A DNA stretch of 64,000 nt from Cordilura impudica (lineage: Eukaryota; Arthropoda; Insecta; Diptera; Scathophagidae). The notes under the pieces were generated by a model. The model ran no database searches. It worked only from the letters and a program-made list of their open reading frames with translations, and was not told the DNA's origin. The translations under genes were made by a program, and so were the position numbers. Positions 53,351 to 64,000 of the stretch are shown in pieces (the stretch's first letter is position 1; the number at the start of each line of letters is the position of its first letter). The stretch lies in the NCBI GenBank assembly GCA_963682025.1, contig OY821518.1:125884800-125948799 (forward strand), read 5' to 3'.

Positions 53351-54800
53351 AAGTAAATGGCTTTCTCCCTCAATTTCCTCCTTCAATACACAGGGGTTTT
53401 CGGCTTGTTGGCATAGGCCTTTGACTTCTAATTACCCCATACACTGAAATCAAATGATGTTAAATCACACAATCTATGGAGCCAATTCTGATCACCGAAA
53501 CGAGAGAATACACGACCAGGAAATGTGCCATGCTGTTTGGCATGTGGCACCGTTTTGTTCAAACCACATGTCGTCCACATAAATGTCATCCAGTTTAGGC
53601 AGATTGAACTCTGTTATAATGTCGCGATATCGACCACCAGTAACAATCACTTCGATAAATATATATTGGTTCTCTGAATCCCAAATGCGGCAATTTTAAC
53701 GTTTGACGAGCCCATCAAGGTGAAAATGTGCCTTTTCGCTCAGGATAATTTTATTCGAAAAATCAGCATCCACTTGTTGATGTTCAATAATCCATATAAT
53801 TAACTCCCTTCGCTGTCCATGGTCATTGGGCTTCAGTTTTTGTGTCAATTGTACTTTATAAGCATGGAGTCTCAGATCTTCAGTGAATATACGCAGGTAA
53901 AGAGCTTTTTGAAATATTTATCTCTTGCCCATAACACCAATATTTGTACACACTGTTTCGATATTGATGACCAGTGTGTTAGGCCGAGGCCACGCAATGA
54001 GCGGCAAAGCGGCGAGCGGCAGAGCGATGAGCGGAAAAAAATTAAAACATATGAAATACTACTGAAGTGGCCACACAATGAGCGGCATGTGAGAGGCATT
54101 TCTGAGCGTCTAAGCGGCGCCGCTCAGGAATAGAAATTGTTCTAATTTTTAGTTGCTTTCTGAGCGGCAAAGAATAAAAATGGCAAAAAAATGGCTTTTC
54201 TTTGTTCTGTCAATCTGTAGCGCGATTCAGTAACTTCTTTTAACGATAATTGAATCGTTAAAAAAAGAAAACAACAAAATTATCGATATTGGTATTCAGT
54301 AAAATTTTTAAACGATATTCGCTATTGTTAAAGTCAACTGTTGTTATCTTAACGACAACCATTTTTGTGTTGTTTTTCAATCGATAAAAAGTTAAAAAGG
54401 TTGAAATAAATAAAAATCATAAAATAGTGAAAATATGTTGCTTTTATTATAAAAACTTTTTATATAAATACTAAATCATAACATTGACAATGGTATTTTG
54501 ACAACAAACCGCTCAGATTTTACGCTCAGTAATAAGCCACTTGCCGCTCAGACTCGCCGCTCTGCCACTCACCGCTCTGCCGCTTGCCGCTTTGCCGCTC
54601 ATTGCGTGCTCTCGTCACAATTGGCGAAGTTAGATCAATATTCCGATTATATTTTTTACATCATTTTTGAACTGTAGCCGCAAAACTTTCATTATTTTTT
54701 AATTATTGTTCAAGAATGAAAACGAGTTGTTCCATCGTGTATTGTTCCACTTTTACTAATCCTAAACTGTCAGCTGTCAAACGGTCTTTTTCATTTGGTC
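53351..54800 (-). pseudogene. DD41D mariner, copy 3, degraded and split
   Basis: The minus-strand pieces KIILSEKAHFHLDGLVKR, NCRIWDSENQYIF and DDMWFEQNGATCQTAWH follow the rosa transposase layout. The first Asp (normally SDEAHF) is changed here to SEKAHF, and the second is Asn (EQNGATC). Coding text stops at ~53,980, where a MITE lies. Weak N-terminal text appears to resume after 54,617. No terminal repeats were found. Confidence 0.55.
53981..54616. mobile_element. GC-rich long-TIR MITE
   Basis: Both ends carry CACGCAATGAGCGGCAAAGC followed by GGCRAGCGGCAGAGCG and related AGCGGCRAG tandem units, giving inverted repeats of more than 50 bp in otherwise AT-rich DNA. The middle contains a second inverted arrangement (TTTAACGATAATTGAATCG and TTTAAACGATATTCGC) next to two ATTCAGTAA motifs, suggesting another element nested within. 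There is no coding capacity. It interrupts the third rosa copy. Confidence 0.65.
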
Positions 54801-55000
54801 GCCGGCACTTTTCTGCACAAATGGCTGCAAATTCAAATCTTGTGTGAATTTTGGGTCACCATTTATAATAACAACCATCGCAATTTCCTTTGCTCCATAC
54901 AATTTTTTCAAAAAATTTGCCCTTTCATAAAAAAGTATGGTTTCTTAGAAATATAGCATTACCTAAAAAAAAAAAAAAATTTAAATTAAATTTTCTTTAA

Positions 55001-55670
55001 ATAATCTACCCCATAAAAACAAAGTTTTTATTAAAACTCTTTCCTTATGCATATGAGTTTTCAATATCTCCGTGACTGTGCGTGACTGTGTGTGACTAGC
55101 TTAAAATTAATCTTTGGCCACAACAAGTCTATGGACAAAGTTTCAGATCCATCGGATGAGGGGAAGTGGGGTTTTAATCTCTCCGTGACTGTGCGTGACT
55201 ATGTCGAAGTTAATATTTTTTCACAACAAGTCTATCGACCAAGTTTTAGATCGATCGGATAAAGGAAAATGGGTTTTAAATCACTCCGTGACTGCGCGTG
55301 ACTATGTCGAAGTTGATCTTTCTTTACAGCAAGTATATCGACCAAGTTTCAGATCGGTCGGATGAGGGTAAATGACATTTAGATAACTCCTTGACTGTGC
55401 GTGACCATGCGTGACTGTGCGTGACTAAGTCAATGTTAATCTTTTTTCACAGCAAGTTTATGGACCAAGTTTCAGATCGATCGTATGAGGGGAAATGACA
55501 TTTAGATCACTCCGTGACTGCGCGTGACTGTGCGTGACTACCCCAAAAATAATCCGTAGTCACGACAAGACTATGGGCTAAGTTTCAGATCAATTGGATA
55601 CGGGATATCAATTGAATACGGGATACAGACAAACAGACAGAGAGTATGAGTTAAAAGAGAGTTTAAAAAA
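55001..55670 (+). repeat. 124-bp-repeat element, copy S3
   Basis: Begins ATAATCTACCCCATAAAAAC then TTATTAAAACTCTTTCCTTA, and ends ACAGACAGAGAGTATGAGTT then AAAAGAGAGTTTAAAA. It holds about five diverged units of the CTCCGTGACTGYGCGTGAC / GATCGATCGGAT type and no homogenised array. Confidence 0.75.
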
Positions 55671-56130
55671 TTTAATTTTCTTAATAAAGTACCGTTACTT
55701 ATGAAATTTTTCTATCTGAAACTGTTTGAAATTCTCTTTTAAACATTCATCCGTGTCTACACACCAAAATTTTTGTACTGAAATTTAAGATTTGTTTATT
55801 TTACTTTATGAATTTATCTATTTATTTTATCATTTTATTTAATTAAATTTAACTTTATTTCAATTTATTATCTTTCTTAACACAAACGAACATAAAAATG
55901 AAAGAAAACGTAAAATAACTTCACTTTGAAAATTAAGAAGCAAGAAACAAAGGAGAATTTCAGAGTACATGAACGTATGTACCCCCTGCCATTCTTCCCT
56001 CCCGTCTCACCTATAAACTTAAGACTTTCAGCAAGGAAACTTTCATGTGTAACCGACACTTAAGAAAGTACCTTTTCTTAAAAAATTACTTTTTCTTAAA
56101 AAGTAAATTTTCTTAAAAACGTATTTTCAC
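55671..56130. other. AT-rich spacer
   Basis: Contains three TTTTCTTAAAAA-type tandem motifs near 56,070-56,115. No gene is seen; a 60-codon minus frame at 55,877-56,059 has no support. Confidence 0.35.
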
Positions 56131-56765
56131 CATTATACCCCATACCACTATGTGGTCATTATACCCTGACCATACAACCTGACGTTGACCCCTTTTATGC
56201 CTGTCCGTCTGTCCGATTGTCTGTGTATCCATATAAACCTTGCAATCATGACTATATTTTGATTAAATTTAGTATGTACACTTTCATTGGCCGTAGGAAG
56301 AAGGATATTGAAATTGATGCAAAGCGCTGCATGTTCAGACCTAGTTCCCATACAAAGATACCCTATGAGATCGACTTAAATTGCCATCAATTGCGGTCAA
56401 ATTTGATTTGTGTGTACGTTACAGCCATTATATATTAGTCCAAAAATAAACCCTGGAAGACAATCCTTTGTCATGGCCCTCATATAGAGCCGCTTCTCGA
56501 TCTTCACTTAAATCTATCAAAAAACAAAACTACTACGCAGATTTGGTTTGTACATGTTTTTGCAAAAAATAAGTGGTCCAGATCGGTCCATTTTTCGACC
56601 TAGTCCCAAATAAATGTAGCATCCGATATGAAATTTTTCATATCTGCAGCCAACAAAAATTAATAACAATGCCAGACAAATTTGGTTTATGCTTATTTTC
56701 TAAATATTTCTATATTAGTTGGATATAAACACATGGTATATGGTATCGTTTTTCATTAGACCGCT
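56131..56765 (-). repeat. GTCC-core element, copy A4
   Basis: Starts ATTATACCCCATACCACTAT, carries GTCCGTCTGTCCGATTGTCT, and continues with internal family text (AGATCGACTTAAATTGCCAT; TTTTTCATATCTGCAGCCAA) to GGTATATGGTATCGTTTTTC. It is diverged from A1 and A8. Confidence 0.65.
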
Positions 56766-56839
56766 AGTCACCTTTCAGCTAGTTTATATATAATTTAAAA
56801 GGTTCTGGCCATTAAATATTTTACTAGGTCTAAAGATGT

Positions 56840-57612
56840 TAAATTTTGCATAGTAAAATTTTAAATTCTGTGGTTTTCTGGAATAACCGCGTATGTCCAT
56901 TTTTGCCAGTTTTGAGTTAACGATGCCAAATATATTAATTTTTAACGCTTTTTACATGTGTTTAATTTAAAAAAAAAAAAAATATTGACCATTTCTGAGT
57001 TTCTTCTTTAAAGAACGACGTAACTTAAATGTTTATTAAATTAATTTGCAGCACTAACGACGTATGTCAACCTACGTTTGATCGCTGACAAATTATTTTA
57101 TCAGAAAACGACACATAGCGACATACGTTGTTATTAATGAAAAAAAATGCAAAATAATTTTGGATTAGTTTTCAGTTTATAACAACTGGTAAAAACTAGT
57201 GTGTTTATTTCTGTTATTTTTTGTCACTATTATTCTTGAAACGTTGTTATATTCTCATCCTAATTCCCGTTAACTTTTTGTTGACGAACAAAAAAATCCA
57301 TTTTTCAAGCAACAAAAACTTATGCCTACATGAGGGGTAGTTTTCTTTTTCAAAGAAAACGACGTTTGTCGATATAAATTGCTTTATCTGCACACACTTT
57401 AAGTGTAATTTACATCTGAAGATTTTTGACTCAAAATTTTATATAAAGTATTTATTGCCCATATCTACAGGGTTGTTAAATAAAAAAACTCTAAAATCTT
57501 TATATCGAGCCCATAATTTCAAATATAACGTTTTTTGGCTCCCCTGAACATTTTGATTTTATGTCATACGCGGTTATTCTAGAATACCACAAAATTGTGA
57601 GCTGAACAAAAT
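56840..57612. mobile_element. MITE with AATAACCGCGTATG ends
   Basis: The left end has TCTGTGGTTTTCTGGAATAA then CCGCGTATGTCC. The right end read inward has TTTGTGGTATTCTAGAATAA then CCGCGTATGACA. The ~770-bp interior is non-coding but contains several related short motifs (CGACGTATGTC, GACATACGTTG, CGACGTTTGTCG), as if transposase sites were repeated inside. The class is not recognised. Confidence 0.6.
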
Positions 57613-57664
57613 TTCGGGCTAATAGAATTTTTGGCGTAAGCCTAGATATTCAAATTGAGTGTTA

Positions 57665-58392
57665 AACAAGTAAGAAAATTATATAAGCATAAACCAAATT
57701 TGAGTGGGATTTTTATTAATTTTTTCGGATGCAGATATGAAAAAGTTCATATCGGATGCTATATCTATATGGGGACTAGGCCCAAAAATGGACCGATCCT
57801 GACCATGTTTGGTAAAGTCTCTTGTATTTTGCAAAAATATATACAAACAAAATTTAAGAAGAATCAGTGCAATATTTTTGTTTTTGATAGATTTAAGTGT
57901 AGATCGGGAAGCAGCTCAATGTGGGCCCTATGACTAAGAGTTGTCCAATAGGGATCATTTTTGGACTACTGATTAATGGAAGTAATATATACGTACAAAC
58001 CCAATTTGACTAAAATTTTTAAGATAATTTGGATCTTATGGCAATTTAGGTCGATTTCATAGGGGTCATTTGTATCGGGGCTAGGTCTGAACATGGACCG
58101 ATTCTCACCAATTTCAATAGCGTTCATCCCATGGCCGATAAAAGATTAAATACCAAATTTCATCAAAATATATTCACATGTGCGACCTGCAGTTTGATTA
58201 AAAGCTTTACATGGACACACAGACGGACGGACGGACGGACGGACGGACGGACGGACATCGTTAAATCGAATCAGATAGTGATTCTGATTCGATCGGTATA
58301 ATTAAAGATGGGTGTGGGTCAAATATTTTTGTTTGTTACAAACAGCAGCACAAAGTCATTATACCCAAACCACATAGTGGTATAAGGTATAA
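57665..58392 (+). repeat. GTCC-core element, copy A5
   Basis: Begins CAAGTAAGAAAATTATA but lacks the 20-bp palindrome block seen in A1. It carries eight GGAC tetramers near 58,225-58,255 and ends CATAGTGGTATAAGGTATAA. Otherwise it is collinear with A1. Confidence 0.7.
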
Positions 58393-58815
58393 AAATGTAA
58401 GTAAGAAAATTTCAATGATTATTTAACATAAATAAAAAGAGGGGGAAAAATATAACCAAAAAAACTCGTAGTATAGTTTTATTCAAATATTTTTAAAATA
58501 TAACACTGAATTGTGTCTTAATATGGTTCCATCATAATTAAAATCTCAAAAAGCACTTGTTACAAAATAGACAAAGCTGTTGCTCAATTTTTACTTAGAC
58601 ATCAATAATAATAAAGCAATTATTGATTGTTGGTGATATTTTACATGGTCGAGAAAAAGAAAAACTTCTGTTAGCGCTTTTAATTCGTATCGTATATCGT
58701 TTTTTACTGATAAAATGTTAGCAGCAATGGTTATTGTAGGTAGATTGTTTTTTTCATATACATATACGTTGTTGTTGTTTTTTTTATATATGTACAACTA
58801 TTATTTACATATTTG

Positions 58816-59181
58816 TTAAGAGCTTGTTAAAACTGTTGTCAAACGTTGACGTTCATGTACATACATACTATATACTTTTGCTAGTTTATTTTGTAGTTCG
58901 TTTTTTTTTGCCGCTTCTGCTTTTAAAGCAACAACCACAACAACAATGGTTAAAATAACAATAACAACGAACACATTTATTACTTGCTGCTCTACTTTTT
59001 TTGTTTTGTTATTGTTTTTGCATTTTGTATATACATTATCTAAAATACCCGTTGTTGCCTGGGCACCGTTTAACGACAGGTAATTACTATTAAAATCAGC
59101 ATGTACTATAGTTATGATATAAACGAATTTTCTAACGTCTGCTACGAGAATATTCGACATTTTACCGATTTGCGGAATCAC
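58816..59181 (-). CDS. possible small single-pass membrane protein, unknown
   Basis: The 121-codon frame has a likely start at MSNILVADVRKF (8th codon) or the upstream MIPQIG. It contains a strongly hydrophobic VINVFVVIVILTIVVVVVAL segment flanked by basic residues (KTKKVEQQ before, KAEAAKK after) and a short polar tail. I do not recognise a family. It overlaps no repeat seen elsewhere in the window. Part of the hydrophobic run comes from AAC/CAA-type simple sequence on the other strand, which weakens the case. It could also be a decayed exon. Confidence 0.25.
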   Translation of the reverse strand: MIPQIGKMSNILVADVRKFVYIITIVHADFNSNYLSLNGAQATTGILDNVYTKCKNNNKTKKVEQQVINVFVVIVILTIVVVVVALKAEAAKKNELQNKLAKVYSMYVHERQRLTTVLTSS

Positions 59182-59259
59182 TCTTTGGTGTGTTCTCTAT
59201 CGAAAGATAACAAATTTGTTACAAAAATACAATTAAAAAAAAAATAGATAAATGAAAAA

Positions 59260-61008
59260 AAAGTATTTTTTTTTAGTAATGACAAAACAATGAAAACTTT
59301 TAGACTTTTATAGCAGAGTTGATTAAAACCATAAAAATAGAAGATGGCATGAAAGAAAGTCTATACAATCTTAACCGTTATATAAATATTTATAATTTCT
59401 GACATCTTCATTCAACTGTTTTTTAAACACAATTGTATTTTTAAATGTCTTAATCTTATAATTAATTATGATAAAATAAGGACAAGAATAAAGTTTTGTG
59501 AAGAGTTAAACACGAGAATAAAAGTTGATTTTACTGCTGGTCTTAAGTAAAAGAAAATTTGTGAGAAATATTCTGCTAACAAATCCAAAATTTTAAAAAT
59601 TATCAAGAAATATCGTGAAAGAAGTACGGTAACGACTCAACATTTAGGCGGTAGGCCCCATAAAATGAGTCAAAGACAGGATAATTTAATAGCAAGAAAT
59701 TTACAAAATTTTTCAAAAATGATACCTAAAGAGGTAAATAACAATCTGAAACTAAGAATATGTACTCGTTCTATGAAGAAACCACAGATATCCGAGAAAA
59801 ATCGTCTAGCTCGAATACTGTTCATTGCTGATGGAAGAACGTTTGTAAGGTGACCAAAGTGCTTTTCCGGCCATGGAATTGGTCCAATTCATGTAGTAAA
59901 AGATACTCTAACTTGAATTGGATGCAGGCAAATTCTGGAACTCGAATATAACAATGACCCAAAACACATCTGCAAAGTTGTAACCGAAGGGCTACAGTCT
60001 AATGCAGTAAGTGTATTGGAATGGCCAGCGCAGTCATCAGATCTCAATCTCAAAGAAAATCTGTTAGAAATTGGAGATCGTAAAATATAAACACCACATT
60101 GCACAAACGAGACAGTTAATTCAAAGTGGTAAAAAATTTCAATGGATATTATCAACAATTTAACTAAAAAACAAGGAAGAAAATTATAGTCGGTCTAGCC
60201 CGACTATACGATACCCTATACCATGCGTTTAGAGACCCTATTTCTCAGGCCCAACTAACTGGATATAGAAAATAAGCATAAACCAAATTTGAGTGGCATT
60301 TTTATTAATTTTTTTGGCTGCAGATATGAAAAAGTTCATATCGGATGATATGTCTATATGGGGACTAGGTCCAAAAAAGAACCGATCCTGACCATATTTG
60401 GTAAAGTCACTTACACTTTGAAAAAATATATACAAACCAAATTTGAGAAAAATCTGTGCAATATTTTTGTTTTTTGATAGATTTAAGTGAAGATCGGGAA
60501 GTGAAGATGGGGCCTATGACTATGAATTTCCTATAGGCATAATTTTTGGACTACTCATTAATGGATGTAATAAACACATACAAACCCAATTTGAATGAGA
60601 TCTATATGATAATTTGGAACTTAAGGCAATTTATATCGATTTCATAGGGGTCATTTGTATGGGGACTAGGTCCGAACATGGACCGATTCTCACCAATTTC
60701 AACAGAGTTTATCTCATGGCCGATAAAAGATCAAATACTAAATTTCATCAAAATATGTTCATATTTGCGATCTGTAGTTTGATTACAAGCTTTACATGGA
60801 CACACAGACGGACGGACATCGTTAAATCGAATCAGATAGTGATTCTGATTCGATCGGTATAATTAAAGATGGGTGTAGGTCAAATATTTTTGGTTGTTAC
60901 AAACAGCAGCACAAAGTCTTTATACCCAAACCACATAGTGGTATAGGGTATAATAATGGATACCCAACAAATTATTGAAACCAAAAAATGAGTGAAAGTT
61001 TTCTATTA
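59260..61008 (+). mobile_element. Tc1-like element, copy 4, with Helentron-like insertion
   Basis: The left part is collinear with Tc1 copy 1 (GATTAAAACCATAAAAATAG; AATAAAGTTTTGTGAAGAGT). Transposase remnants read MSQRQDNLIARNLQNFSKMI, KLRICTRSMKKPQISEKNRL and VLEWPAQSSDLNLKENLL; the Glu of SPDLNPIENLW has shifted context and other motifs are missing. GTCC-core copy A6 splits it at ~60,170. Afterwards ATGGATACCCAACAAATTAT resumes the Tc1 3' region. Confidence 0.6.
60172..60951 (+). repeat. GTCC-core element, copy A6
   Basis: Near full length: GAAGAAAATTATAGTCGGTC, a palindrome with one changed base (TCTAGCCCGACTA), the shared interior, a short GGACGGAC core, and the CATAGTGGTATAGGGTATAA end. 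Confidence 0.7.
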
Positions 61009-61009
61009 T

Positions 61010-62842
61010 TTTAAAGATGTAATTTATACTGATTTTGAAAAAACATTTGTCAGTCACTCAATTTTATTGTCTAAATTTCAAATATATGGTATAAATGTTG
61101 AATTATTGCTATTTAAAAAAAAATGTAAATAATATGTTGATAGCTTAAGGTAAAACTTGGCACATCATATTCTAGTTATGAAATAAATGCGTTCTCAGGT
61201 ATTCCACAAGGTACTCATTGGGGCCCATTAATCTTTATTAATGATTTGCTAAATTGTCTAATGTATTGTATACCTTTAATGTTTGCGGATCATTTAAAAG
61301 TTTTTTGCTGATGTTTCAAAATGATTTGATAGCACTGGAAAATTAGTGTGTTTTAAATAAATTTATTTTTAATATTGGAAAATGTTGTACTATTTCTTTC
61401 ACACATTGTCATAAGCCAATTGTATACAACTACACTATTGGCGACAATGTTCTTAAATAAGATAAAGGATCTCAGAGTTATTTTTGATGCTAAATTGCAT
61501 TTTGGTAGACACATTGATTATACTTCTTCTAAAGCCTACTCAATGTTAGGTTTTATTAGAAGAAACTCTTGTAACTTGAAATACCCCATCACTCTGAAGT
61601 CTTTAAATGTTTCATTTGTCAGAAGTAACTTAGAATTTTGTTCTCTAATATGGAACCCTACTCATTCTAATAGAATTGAAAAAATTTAAAAACTTTTTAC
61701 GAAATATGCTTTAAAAAAAATGGGGGTGATGATAACGCTTCTTATGAAAGTAGGTCTACAATCTCTAAAAGATCATAGATCATCTTTTTCTAAAATTTTT
61801 GTTTTTAATATTTTATCAAATGAGATTAAATGTGACTATTTATCTAATCTTGTGAATATATATAGTGCGCCTCGTGTTTTGCGTCATGAACGGCTGTTTT
61901 GTGAGGATTTGCACAGAACAAATTATGGGACAAATAAACCAATTGCAAGATGCTTAAAACTTTTTAATAGTTTCTACTATTATTGGATTATTTAAATGAA
62001 AATAATTATACCCTATACCACTATGTGGTTTGGGTATAATGACTTTGTGCTGCTGTTTGTAACTACCAAAAATATTTGACCTAGAACCTATCTTTTATTA
62101 TACCGATCGACTCAGAATCACGTTCTGAGTTGATTTAGCGATGTCCGTCCGTCCGTCCATCTGTGTGTCCATGTAAACCTTGTAATCAAACTACAGGTCG
62201 CAAATATGAATATATTTTAATGAAATTTGGCATATAAGCTTTTATCGGCCATAGAATGAAGGCTATTGGTGAAATTCGATTTATGTTCAGATCTAGTCCC
62301 CATACAAATGATCCCTATGAAATCGACTTAAATTGCCATAAGGTCCAAATTATCATATAGTTAGATCTCGGTCAAATTGGGTTTGTGTGTGTTTATTACA
62401 TATATTTATCATTTCTCCAAAAATAAACCCCATATGGCAAGTTTTTGTCATAACCCCCGTATAAAGCCGCTTCCCGATTTTCACTTAAATCTATCAAAAA
62501 ACAAAAATATTTCATTAATTTTTCTCAAATTTGGTTTGTATATATATTTTCAAAATGTAAGTGACTTTACCAAATATGGTCAGGATCGGTGCATGTTTCG
62601 ACCCAGTCCCCATATAAATATAGCAACCGATATGAACTTTTTCATATCTGCAGCCAAAAAAATTTATAACAATGCCACTCAAAATTGGTTTATAGAGTCC
62701 TAAACTCACTTGTTTTATATTAAACTTATTTAAAATATTAAATTAAGATACGATATCAGCTTTATTATAATAATTTCATATTAGTCTGTAAAATGTAAAT
62801 TAGTAGACTTAATAAATAAATAAATAAATAAATAAATAAAGA
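61010..62842 (+). mobile_element. LINE (jockey/CR1-like) 3' half with (TAAA)n tail
   Basis: Reverse-transcriptase text starts at YTDFEKTFVSHSILLSK. It continues with FSGIPQGTHWGPLIFINDLL and a damaged catalytic box, FADHLK, where YADD is expected. The C-terminal region is DLRVIFDAKLHFGRHIDYTS, LEFCSLIWNPTHSNRIEKI, then LHRTNYGTNKPIARCLKLFN. Copy A7 (62,003-62,712) interrupts the 3' UTR. The tail AATAAATAAATAAATAAATA at ~62,813-62,840 marks the 3' end. Frameshifts show it is inactive. Confidence 0.7.
62003..62712 (-). repeat. GTCC-core element, copy A7
   Basis: Starts TATACCCTATACCACTATGT, has GATGTCCGTCCGTCCATCTG, and is collinear with A8 until TAACAATGCCACTCAAAATT. It then ends abruptly without the palindrome block. 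It lies inside the LINE 3' UTR. Confidence 0.7.
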
Positions 62843-62844
62843 AA

Positions 62845-63890
62845 ATATTTGAAAGTTTTCAATTGTTGTATAGCAAAGTTTTCCTTTGACAACTTCCGCT
62901 TTTTTTGGTTTCAATATTTGGTTGGGTATCCATTTGTCAATAGCATAAAAATTGATACTTTTAAGTTTCGTCATTATACCCTATACCACTATGTGGTTTG
63001 GGTATAATGACTTTGTGCTGCTGTTTGTAACAACCAAAAATATTTGACCTACACCCATCTTTAATTATACCGATCGAATCAGAATCACTTTCTGATTCGA
63101 TTTAACGATGTCCGTCCGTCCGTCCGTCCGTCCGTCTGTGTGTCCATGTAAAGCTTGTAATCAAACTGCAGTTCGCAAATATGAATATATTTTGATGAAA
63201 TTTGGTATGTAAACTATTATCGGCCATGGGATGAACGCTATTGAAATTGGTGAGAATCGGTCCATGTTCAGACCTAGCCCCCATACAAATTACCCCTATG
63301 AAATTGACATAAATTGCCATAAGATCCAAATTGTCATATAGATCTTACTCAAATTGGGTTTGTATGCGTTCATTACATCCATTAATGAGTAGTCCAAAAA
63401 TGATCCCTTTGGCCCCATATAGAGCTGCTTCCCGATCTTCACTTAAATCTATTAAAAAACAAAAATATTGCACTGATTCTTCTCAAATTTTGTTTGTATA
63501 TATTTTTGCAAAATAAAAGAGACTTTGCCAAACATGATCAGGATCGGTCCATTTTTGGACCTAGTCCCCATATAGATATATCATCCGATATGAACTTTTT
63601 CATATCTGCAGCCAAAAAAAATTAATAAAAATCCCACTCAAATTTGGTTTTTGCTTATTTTCTATGTCCAGTTAGTTGGGCCTAAGAGATAGAGTTTCTA
63701 AACGCATGGTATAGGGTATCGTATAGTCGGTCTAGACCGACTATAATTTTCTTACTTGTTTTTAGTTAAGCTATTTTATGTTAGTATTTTTTTTGAAAAA
63801 TAAATAAAACATACGAATTCTTAAATTAATAAAAGAGTTTTTAATTTTGTCAAAAATATATTATTGTTGTATTGTCACTCACTGTATTTT
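62845..63890 (+). mobile_element. Tc1 terminal fragments around copy A8
   Basis: The 62,860-62,972 segment mixes Tc1 3' sequences in both orientations (GAAAGTTTTCAATTGTTGTA; then the inverse of GATACCCAACCAAATATTG). The 63,764-63,890 segment ends with GTATTGTCACTCACTGTA, a Tc1 terminus followed by TA. The element has been rearranged and split by A8. Confidence 0.5.
62973..63762 (-). repeat. GTCC-core element, copy A8, full length
   Basis: The mirror of A1: ATTATACCCTATACCACTAT start, GTCCGTCCGTCCGTCCGTCC core at ~63,110, and an end made of the perfect palindrome TAGTCGGTCTAGACCGACTA then ATTTTCTTACTTG. It is the best reference copy for the family together with A1. Confidence 0.75.
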
Positions 63891-64000
63891 GAAAAATATA
63901 TTGCCGAGGTTACTAGCTAAGAGAATCTTGATAGTAAAAATAACAACTAAAAATATCCTTACAGTAGTAAGTGAGTTTTTGGTAAGCATTCAACTTGTAT

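Overview
The window is nuclear DNA from a dipteran, probably a schizophoran fly. It is very AT-rich, its genes have short introns, and its repeats are of fly type: DINE-1/Helentron-like elements with GTCY microsatellite cores, DD41D (rosa-type) mariners, Tc1, piggyBac, BEL/Pao, pogo, Harbinger and jockey/CR1-like LINEs. The species cannot be named from sequence alone. One clearly recognisable host gene is present: a complete six-exon MED15 (Mediator subunit 15) on the minus strand at 3.1-5.9 kb. A duplicated gene fragment of unknown function lies at 8.6-9.3 kb and 11.7-12.4 kb (minus strand). A possible small membrane protein lies at 58.8-59.2 kb.

Nearly everything else is nested transposable elements. 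In order: the tail of a Transib element (1-790); a 124-bp-repeat element (918-1310); a HARBI1-like scrap (~2 kb); MED15; Helentron-like repeats (7.3-8.4 kb); the unknown gene pair with a MITE cluster between (10.4-11.5 kb); a decayed pogo-like element with a C-terminal PHD finger (12.7-16.1 kb); a mariner fossil (16.4-17.0 kb); a 6.9-kb hAT locus (17,697-24,645) filled with BEL/Pao, Harbinger, LINE and SINE insertions; a rosa mariner (25,902-27,186); a LINE 3' end (27.9-28.6 kb); a second, decayed Transib (29,323-33,314); a Tc1 carrying the 124-bp array (33,341-35,907); AT-rich unique DNA with one long hairpin (35.9-38.5 kb); a second rosa mariner (38,505-39,692); and a Tc1 split by a partly duplicated piggyBac that is itself split by an intact Transib (43,756-47,596). 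The last 14 kb are MITEs, Helentron-like repeats, a LINE and Tc1 pieces.

The most notable object is the Transib at 43.8-47.6 kb. It has terminal inverted repeats, a perfect 5-bp target duplication (TGGCG) and an uninterrupted 690-residue RAG1-like transposase with its three acidic catalytic residues and its CC/HH zinc ligands. The matching empty site is present in the same window because the host piggyBac was partly duplicated first. Its ends, and those of the two other Transib copies, read CACAGTG (or CACTGTG), then 22-23 bp, then a C plus A-run block. This is the layout of a V(D)J 23-bp-spacer recombination signal.

Several insertion orders can be read directly: Tc1, then piggyBac (TTAA), then partial tandem duplication, then Transib; hAT, then BEL, then Harbinger; Tc1, then the 124-bp repeat element. 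Boundaries of decayed elements are approximate, and all family assignments come from reading motifs, not from database searches.
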